DNA from: Pseudofrankia saprophytica
GTDB taxonomy: Bacteria; Actinomycetota; Actinomycetes; Frankiales; Frankiaceae
Length of the DNA: 64,000 nucleotides
Direction: 5' to 3'
Assembly: GCF_000235425.2 (NCBI RefSeq)
Contig: NZ_KI912266.1
Coordinates: forward strand, 6,864,035 to 6,928,034
In this document: positions 58,652 to 64,000 of the stretch, one piece after another
How positions within the stretch are numbered: the first letter of the stretch is position 1
How the letters are laid out: each line of letters starts with the position of its first letter
The notes under the pieces: generated by a model
What the model was told of the DNA's origin: nothing
Seen by the model: the letters and a program-made list of their open reading frames with translations, nothing else
Database searches by the model: none
Position numbers and translations under genes: made by a program

Positions 58652-60866
58652 CGCGAACCTCCCCGAGGCTGGGCTCGTCGACGCTGGCCAGGGCCAGCCG
58701 GGCGTCGAGGACGTCGAGGTCGGCCTGGCTGACCGGGGCGTCGAAGCCGAGCCATTCCAGCGGACCGGACAGGCCCTCATCCGGCCCGGCGGGGGCGGTG
58801 GCCGCCTCGGACAGGGCGGTGGGCACTCCGGACGCGCGGTCGGCGAGGGAGCGGGCGAGCAGGGGCGCCGCGACGGCGACCACCAGGATCCCCAGCAGGA
58901 ACACCCCGCCGTCGACCGCGTGCACCAGCCGCAGCACCCACAGCCCGGTGACGACGCCCAGGGAGCCCACCAGTACCGCCGGCACCCGGCGCACCGGCTC
59001 GTAGGCCGGCCGCAGCACCGACGGGATCAGCCCGTTCGGGTTGGCCGCGAGCGCCAGCGCGGCGAGGCCGGCGAGGGTGGCGGTCACCCGGGCGGCGGAG
59101 TCGCCGGCGGCGCTGCTGACCGCGGCGGTGCCGAGCAGCAACCCGGCGGCCAGGCCGCTGCCGATCGAGCTCACGCCGGCGACGACGACGAGCAGCAGCA
59201 GGGTGAGCCCGGTGAAGAAGCTGAAGGAGTCCGCGGTGGTGGAGCGCACCGCGGAGGCGTAGACGCCGCCGCCGAGCCCTGCGAGCCCGGCCGACAGGGT
59301 GAACACGGCGAGCGTCGTCAGCCGGACGTTCATCCCGAGGGTCGCCGAGGCGGCCGGGCTCTCCTTGACGGCGATGAGCCGCTGGCCGAGCTCGCTGCGC
59401 CGCACCGCCACGACGACGAGCGCGGCGAGCACGAACAGCACCGCACCGGTGATGAAGAACGCCTTCGCCGAGTCGGTGTGGAAGCCGCCGACGCGGAACC
59501 GGTCGGCGGACAGCGTCCCGCCCTGGAACAGGTCGAACCGGTGGCCGGCCACGGTGAACGACGGCAGCTGGAAGATCCAGTTGTCGAGGGTGACGGCGAA
59601 CGCGCCGGTCAGCAGCGCCAGGTAGATCCCGGAAAGCCGCAGCGCCGGCAGCGACACCACGGCGCCGACGACGGCGGCGACCGCGACCGCGAGCAGCAGC
59701 GCCGCCGGGTTGCCGCCGTTGCCGGCATGGGCGACGACGGCCGCGCCGATGCCGGCGAAGCTCAGCTGGCACAGCGAGATCCGCCCGGCGTAGCCGACGA
59801 GTGGGACCATCGACACGCCTACGATCGCGAGCCCCCACATGGACGTGGAGGCGTAGAGGTCGGCCTTCGACAGGGTCGTCGCCGCGATGACCGCCCCGAA
59901 GACGACGGCGGCGCCGAACCACAGCCCGCCGCCCCAGGTGGGTGTCGGGGTGATCTCGCGCACGGCGAGCGCCGGCCGGCCGCGCAGCCGGGAGGCGCGC
60001 AGCACCAGCAGCGCGACGAGCAGCACCAGCACCGGCACCACCGGCAGCGCGCCGCGCAGGTACTGCTGGCCGTAGTGGACCTTCGGCAGGTAGCCGACGG
60101 AGTAGTCGGCGGCGAGGCCGACGGCGAGCGCCCCGACGAACGTCATCGGCAGGCTGCGCAGCCGGCCGATGACGGCGGCGGCGTAGGCGTTCACGATCAG
60201 CAGCGTCAGCGGGATCGCCGACATGGTGAGCTTCGGCGCGATCAGGATCCCGGCGAGCGCGGCGAGCGCGGTGCCGGCCATCCAGGCCAGGCGCGCCGAC
60301 GTGCTGGGGCGCGCGCCGTTGAGGGTGGCCAGCCCCGGGTCGTCGACGCGGGCGCGCATCGCGATGCCGGCGCGGCTGTGGTGCAGCAGCAGCCACAGGG
60401 CGAAGGCGACCGCCGCGGCGACGCCGAGCACGAGCACGTCGTTGTAGGGCACCGAGATGGTGCCGAGGTGGAAGCCCTTGCCGGCGAACAGCTCCTGGCT
60501 GCGCCGGAACGTGCTCGGGTCCCAGAGCCACTGGACGAGCGAGACGAGCACGACGAGGACGGCGACGGTGACGACCAGCCTGGTCGACTCCGGGGCGCCG
60601 GCGAGGCGGCGCATCACCACCCGCTCGAGCAGCAGGCCGAACAGCGGGGCGGCGACGAGGACGCAGAGCGGCAGCGCGAGCGGGGCCGGCAGCCCCCAGC
60701 CGACGGCCAGCTGCCAGTAGGTGAAGGCGGCGAGCATCCCGGTCGCGCCGTGGGCGATGTTGAACACGCCGGTGGTGACGTAGGTGAGCGTCAGCCCGGA
60801 CGCGCTGATCGCGTAGATGCCCGCGGTGGTCAGGCCACTGATGGTGAAGACCAGGAACTCGTGCAC
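58638..60866 (-). CDS. Fused LivH-LivM permease
   Basis: A 742-residue membrane protein joining two permease halves. The LivH part begins FLVFTISGLTTAGIYAISASGLTLTY (two blocks), with the FNIAHGATGML motif and a loop RLRSLPMTFVGALAVG. After a linker (SRLRGRPALAVREITPTP) comes the LivM part: LVGYAGRISLCQLSFAGIGA and KESPAASATLGMNVRLTTLAVF (two blocks), plus GVSSIGSGLAAGLLLG. About 17 helices are predicted by eye. The GTG at 60866 has GGGAGG upstream. A ~60-residue hydrophilic tail is present. It is the first gene of the operon, facing KstR-type sites. Confidence 0.9.
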   Translation of the reverse strand: MHEFLVFTISGLTTAGIYAISASGLTLTYVTTGVFNIAHGATGMLAAFTYWQLAVGWGLPAPLALPLCVLVAAPLFGLLLERVVMRRLAGAPESTRLVVTVAVLVVLVSLVQWLWDPSTFRRSQELFAGKGFHLGTISVPYNDVLVLGVAAAVAFALWLLLHHSRAGIAMRARVDDPGLATLNGARPSTSARLAWMAGTALAALAGILIAPKLTMSAIPLTLLIVNAYAAAVIGRLRSLPMTFVGALAVGLAADYSVGYLPKVHYGQQYLRGALPVVPVLVLLVALLVLRASRLRGRPALAVREITPTPTWGGGLWFGAAVVFGAVIAATTLSKADLYASTSMWGLAIVGVSMVPLVGYAGRISLCQLSFAGIGAAVVAHAGNGGNPAALLLAVAVAAVVGAVVSLPALRLSGIYLALLTGAFAVTLDNWIFQLPSFTVAGHRFDLFQGGTLSADRFRVGGFHTDSAKAFFITGAVLFVLAALVVVAVRRSELGQRLIAVKESPAASATLGMNVRLTTLAVFTLSAGLAGLGGGVYASAVRSTTADSFSFFTGLTLLLLVVVAGVSSIGSGLAAGLLLGTAAVSSAAGDSAARVTATLAGLAALALAANPNGLIPSVLRPAYEPVRRVPAVLVGSLGVVTGLWVLRLVHAVDGGVFLLGILVVAVAAPLLARSLADRASGVPTALSEAATAPAGPDEGLSGPLEWLGFDAPVSQADLDVLDARLALASVDEPSLGEVRVGAA

Positions 60867-61030
60867 GCGCGACCTCCCGTCCCCCTGCCCGCCGGCTGGC
60901 GGTCTCCAGCCGGCCTGGGTCGCCGGGCGACCACGGCCGCGCCGCACGGCGCGGCCAGCCCGGCGATCACGGCCGCCCGCACGGACGGCCGGCAATCGCT
61001 GTGGCCTACGCCACAGGACGCTCGGGGACA

Positions 61031-61044
61031 TAGAACACGTTCTT
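61031..61044. promoter_or_regulatory. KstR-type operator upstream of the Liv importer operon
   Basis: TAGAACACGTTCTT fits TNNAACNNGTTNNA except at the last base. It is 165-178 bp upstream of the permease start. Confidence 0.65.
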
Positions 61045-61216
61045 AATCGATCATGCAAGGTTTTCACCCGAGTCGCCCGCCAGCAGCCACGAGCCTCGCC
61101 GAAAGGCGGCACATAGTAATCATGCAAATACTATGCGCGATATGAGGGCAGTCCGAGATGCCCGTCTCGCGCGGACGACCGGCACCGTCACCGCCAGCGC
61201 CCTACCGAGGCATCAC

Positions 61217-61270
61217 TAGAACACGTTCTCGTTGTGCGGTAGAACGCGGTAGAAGTAGGAACACGTTCTC
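61217..61270. promoter_or_regulatory. Two KstR-type operators upstream of the DUF35-ltp operon
   Basis: TAGAACACGTTCTC at 61217-61230 and AGGAACACGTTCTC at 61257-61270 share AACACGTTCTC and lie 40 bp apart (centre to centre). A third half-site TAGAAC is at 61240. They precede the plus-strand operon start (61354) by about 85-140 bp. Together with the site at 61031 they make a divergent control region. Confidence 0.65.
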
Positions 61271-61353
61271 GTCGCGGCGCACTCGTCGCGGGGTTCTCGT
61301 CGCTCTCCCGCCCGGCAGGTCCGCGCGGGTGGGCGCGACGCCGGGAGGCAGCC

Positions 61354-62412
61354 TTGCCTGTGTCAGCTGGTGCCAGGTCTGGACCAAGGATTGTCACCAA
61401 CACCGTCGAGTTCCCCTACCGCCGCAGCCTCGGGCCGGTGGTCGGCACCTTCGTCGCCGCGCTCGCCCGGGGCCAGATCCTCGGGGTGCGCAGCGGCGAG
61501 CGGGTGCTCTGCCCACCGCTCGAGTACGACCCGGACACCGGCGCCGCCACGTCCGGCGAGTTCGTCGCCGTCGGGCCCGCCGGCACTGTCCGCTCGTGGA
61601 CGTGGGTGGGCGAGCCGAGCACGCGCCACCCGCTGGACCGGCCGTTCGCGTTCGCCCTCATCCAGCTCGACGGGGCCGGCACGAGCCTGGTGCACGCGGT
61701 CGACGCCGGCGGTGAGGACGCGATCCGCGCCGGCCTGCGGGTCGTCCCCCGCTTCCGCGCCGAGCCGGCCGGGCGCACCGACGACCTGGCCTACTTCGTC
61801 CCCGAGGGTGTCGAGACCGTCCACGCGGGCGTCGTGGACGGCGCCACGCTCGCGGCCGCCGCCGGCGAGCCGCGCGCGCCACTCGAGCCCGTGGAGACGA
61901 TGGAGTTCTGGTCGTCGCTGACCTACAAGGAGGCGCTGTCGGCCGCCACCGAGCGTTACGCGCGCTCCCTGCTCGCCGGCCAGCTGCTCGGCCAGCGGTG
62001 CCCGACGTGCGGGAAGGTCTACGTCCCGCCGCGCGACTTCTGCCCGATCGACGGGATCCCCCTGGACGAGGGCGACGACCTGGCGCTGCCCGACCGCGGC
62101 GTCGTCACCAACTTCACGATCGTCACCCCGGTGAAGTACCCGGGCCAGAAGGAGACCGAGCCGTTCGTAAGGGTCTCGGTGCTGCTCGACGAGGTCGATG
62201 CCCTCATGGGCCTGCAGCCCGTCGTCGACGTCTCCAACGAGGAGGTACGGGTGGGAATGCGGGTCGAGGCGGTGTGGGTGCCGATGGCGGAACGCAACTC
62301 CGACGAGATCGGCAACCGGGGGTGGGGATCCGCGTCCGGCGCGATCACCGGGTGGCGACCGACCGGCGAGCCTGATCTGCCCGCCGAGCGCTACATCGAC
62401 CGGGTCTTCTGA
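61354..62412 (+). CDS. DUF35 OB-fold partner protein (Rv3521-like)
   Basis: A 352-residue protein with two DUF35-type halves. The zinc-ribbon/OB segment QRCPTCGKVYVPPRDFCPIDG (two blocks, Cys-x2-Cys and a third Cys) is in the second half. The first half begins PYRRSLGPVVGTFVAALARGQI. DUF35 proteins are obligate partners of SCP2-thiolase-like (Ltp) aldolases in steroid side-chain removal. The TTG at 61354 follows GGGAGG; a GTG two codons later is possible. Mycobacteria have the same order (Rv3521, ltp4, ltp3). Confidence 0.85.
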   Translation: MPVSAGARSGPRIVTNTVEFPYRRSLGPVVGTFVAALARGQILGVRSGERVLCPPLEYDPDTGAATSGEFVAVGPAGTVRSWTWVGEPSTRHPLDRPFAFALIQLDGAGTSLVHAVDAGGEDAIRAGLRVVPRFRAEPAGRTDDLAYFVPEGVETVHAGVVDGATLAAAAGEPRAPLEPVETMEFWSSLTYKEALSAATERYARSLLAGQLLGQRCPTCGKVYVPPRDFCPIDGIPLDEGDDLALPDRGVVTNFTIVTPVKYPGQKETEPFVRVSVLLDEVDALMGLQPVVDVSNEEVRVGMRVEAVWVPMAERNSDEIGNRGWGSASGAITGWRPTGEPDLPAERYIDRVF

Positions 62413-63626
62413 TGGGCACCGATCTGGGCTCGAACGGAACCAGGGAACCGGTCTTCGGCGAGCCGATCGCCATCGTCGGTTACGCCATCTCGCCGATGAC
62501 CGAGTTCGCCGAGGACACCGAGGTGCGGCTCTGCCTGGACGTCGTCACCCGGGCGCTCGCCGCCTCGGGTCTCGGCCGCAAGGAGATCGAGTTCACCTGC
62601 TCGGGCAGCGCCGACTACCTGTCCGGCGGCACGTTCACCTTCGTCGCCAATCTCGACGCCGTCGGCGCCTGGCCGCCGATCCGCGAGTCCCACGTCGAGA
62701 TGGACGGCGCCTGGGCGCTGCACGAGGCGTGGGTGCGGCTGCTGATCGGCGAGGAGCGCACCGCGCTGGTGTTCGGCTCCGGCAAGTCGTCCACCGGCGA
62801 CCTGTCCCGGGTGCTCGCCCTGCAGACCGACCCCTACTACCTCGCGCCGCTGGGAGCCGACCCGCTCTCGCTGGCCGCACTGCAGGCGCGGGCTCTGCTC
62901 GACACCGGCCGGGCGACCGAACGCGACCTCGCCACCGTCGCCGCGCGGGCGCGCCGGGCGGCCGCGACCAGCCCCCACGCCCTGCCCGCCTTCGCCGCCG
63001 CCGGCGCCGCCGGCTCGGACGGCGGGAGCGGCGGCGACAGCGAGAGCCTGGACACCCAGGTCGACGCGCTGCTCGCGGCCGACTACGTGCGCTCGCCGCT
63101 GCGCGCGCACGACACCCCGCCGGTGACCGACGGCGCGTGCGCGCTGGTGCTCGCGACCGCCTCCGTGGCCAACCGGCTCGCCGCCGAGAAGGGCATCACC
63201 CCGGTGTGGATCACCGGCCTCGAGCACTTCGTCGAGCCGCACCAGCCGGGCATGCGGGACCTCACCGACTCGGTGTCGACGAGGCGCGCGGCCCAGGCGG
63301 CCGGGCTCGCCGACGGCGGCCCGGTCGAGGTGGCGGAGCTGTCCGCGCTCTACAGCCACGAGGAGATCATCCTGCGGGACGCCCTGGGCCTCCCGGACGA
63401 CTGCGAGATCAACCCGTCGGGCGGGCCGCTGGCCGCGAACCCGACGATGGCCACCGGGCTGGTGCGCGTCGCCGAGGCGGCCAGGGCGATCCACGAGCGC
63501 GGCGTGAGCCGGGCGCTCGCGCACTCCACCTCCGGCCCGTGCCTGCAGCAGAACCTCGTCTGCCTGCTGAGCGGCCAGCCCTTCGGCCAGGAGGCAACCA
63601 CCAGCCAGGAAGGAGGGGCGCGGTGA
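62412..63626 (+). CDS. ltp4: Ltp4-like SCP2-thiolase family protein
   Basis: A 404-residue thiolase-fold protein of the Ltp type: IAIVGYAISPMTEFAEDTEV at the start, FGSGKSSTGDLSRVLALQTDPYY in the middle (two blocks), HDTPPVTDGACALVLAT and ELSALYSHEEIILRDALGL, with the C-terminal INPSGGPLAANPTMATGLVR motif. Its partner would be the upstream DUF35 protein. It likely takes part in retro-aldol or thiolytic cleavage of a sterol side-chain CoA ester. Its ATG overlaps the previous stop by one base (TGATG) and its stop overlaps the next start (GTGA). Confidence 0.82.
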   Translation: MGTDLGSNGTREPVFGEPIAIVGYAISPMTEFAEDTEVRLCLDVVTRALAASGLGRKEIEFTCSGSADYLSGGTFTFVANLDAVGAWPPIRESHVEMDGAWALHEAWVRLLIGEERTALVFGSGKSSTGDLSRVLALQTDPYYLAPLGADPLSLAALQARALLDTGRATERDLATVAARARRAAATSPHALPAFAAAGAAGSDGGSGGDSESLDTQVDALLAADYVRSPLRAHDTPPVTDGACALVLATASVANRLAAEKGITPVWITGLEHFVEPHQPGMRDLTDSVSTRRAAQAAGLADGGPVEVAELSALYSHEEIILRDALGLPDDCEINPSGGPLAANPTMATGLVRVAEAARAIHERGVSRALAHSTSGPCLQQNLVCLLSGQPFGQEATTSQEGGAR

Positions 63627-64000
63627 GCGGCGAGCCGTGCGCGGTCATCGGGATCGGCCAGACCCATCACAAGAGCAAGCGCCTGGACGTGTCGCTCGCG
63701 GGCCTCGTCCGGGAGGCGGCGGCCCGCGCGCTCGAGGACGCGGGCCTGGACTGGCCCGACATCGACGCCGTCGTCATCGGCAAGGCACCGGACGCGTTCG
63801 AGGGCGTCATGATGCCCGAGCTCTACCTCGCCGACGCGCTCGGCGCCGCGGGCAAGCCCATCCTGCGGGTGCACACCGCCGGCAGTGTCGGCGGCTCGAC
63901 CGCGATCGTCGCCTCGCACCTGATCCACGCGCGGCGCCACCGCCGCGTGCTCGCGGTCGCCTTCGAGAAGCAGTCGGAGGGCAACGCCCAGTGGGGCCTG
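63623..64000 (+). CDS. ltp3: Ltp3-like SCP2-thiolase family protein (3' end outside window)
   Basis: The visible 126 residues begin MSGEPCAVIGIGQTHHKSKR, followed by DIDAVVIGKAPDAFEGVMMPELYLAD (two blocks) and HTAGSVGGSTAIVASHLIHA. At the position of the thiolase nucleophile Cys this protein has a Ser (AGSVGGS), as in non-thiolytic Ltp proteins. The GTG at 63623 follows AGGAGGGG. Third gene of the DUF35-ltp4-ltp3 operon; the rest lies beyond the window. Confidence 0.8.
   Translation, partial: MSGEPCAVIGIGQTHHKSKRLDVSLAGLVREAAARALEDAGLDWPDIDAVVIGKAPDAFEGVMMPELYLADALGAAGKPILRVHTAGSVGGSTAIVASHLIHARRHRRVLAVAFEKQSEGNAQWGL

Overview
The window is high-GC actinobacterial DNA with frequent GTG and TTG starts, ATGA/GTGA gene overlaps, a Streptomyces-type conservon and an Rpf-like muralytic protein. 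The gene families, the long low-complexity N-termini and the large sterol-catabolic gene set suggest Frankiaceae (Frankia or Pseudofrankia) or a close relative. That placement is an inference from gene content only.

Layout. 1-7.5 kb: the tail of a Gly/Arg-rich protein, an L,D-transpeptidase lipoprotein, two tandem small membrane proteins behind stress-type promoters, a zinc-peptidase lipoprotein, a DHOD-like enzyme, and a TerD/vWA - GlsB - TerD stress group. 7.5-11 kb: a molybdate locus (HTH-TOBE protein, modA, modB, modC). 11-19.3 kb: a NlpC/P60-like protein, an ABM monooxygenase, two acyl-CoA synthetases (one FadD19-like), a Liv-type binding lipoprotein and an amidohydrolase. 19.7-28.0 kb: a 7 kb segment (patatin, Zn-alcohol dehydrogenase, aldehyde dehydrogenase, LLM oxidoreductase) bounded by two 678-bp inverted repeats that look identical, each carrying a complete Rpf-like gene. 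28-38.3 kb: an MFS transporter, KstR, a methyltransferase, the ipdA-ipdB-ipdC-maoC operon and a divergent SDR/LLM pair. 38.8-43.2 kb: a conservon (kinase, roadblock, DUF742, GTPase) coupled to a StyA-like flavoprotein. 43-52.7 kb: a secreted protein, ipdF-fadE30, KstR2, a BlaI/M56 pair, an F420/FMN-type oxidase-fold protein, a TetR with a divergent FAD enzyme, and a GNAT. 52.7-56.2 kb: a sparsely coding, atypical island with imperfect inverted repeats at its ends, an XRE-TPR regulator, an orphan small gene, a cluster of seven GTAACC motifs and a 20-bp perfect inverted repeat. 56.3-64 kb: a 26-bp minisatellite, a Liv-type ABC importer operon (with fused LivH-LivM), and divergently a DUF35 - Ltp4-like - Ltp3-like operon that runs off the window.

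How it fits together. The unifying theme is sterol catabolism. A KstR homologue and a KstR2 homologue are both present. Sites fitting the mycobacterial KstR motif (TNNAACNNGTTNNA) lie before kstR, the LLM gene, the FadD19/SBP-amidohydrolase interval and the Liv importer/Ltp operons. Sites fitting the KstR2 motif (ANCAAGNNCTTGNT) lie before kstR2, fadE30-ipdF and the ipdAB/SDR interval. KstR would control uptake and side-chain steps; KstR2 would control late C/D-ring (HIP) degradation. A Liv-type importer under KstR-like sites, with no Mce4 genes in view, suggests a different steroid or side-chain-fragment uptake route.

The most unusual non-coding structures are the 678-bp inverted repeats, the 3.5-kb island with iteron-like motifs, and a 47-bp palindromic element present in five near-full copies, one inside a coding sequence.
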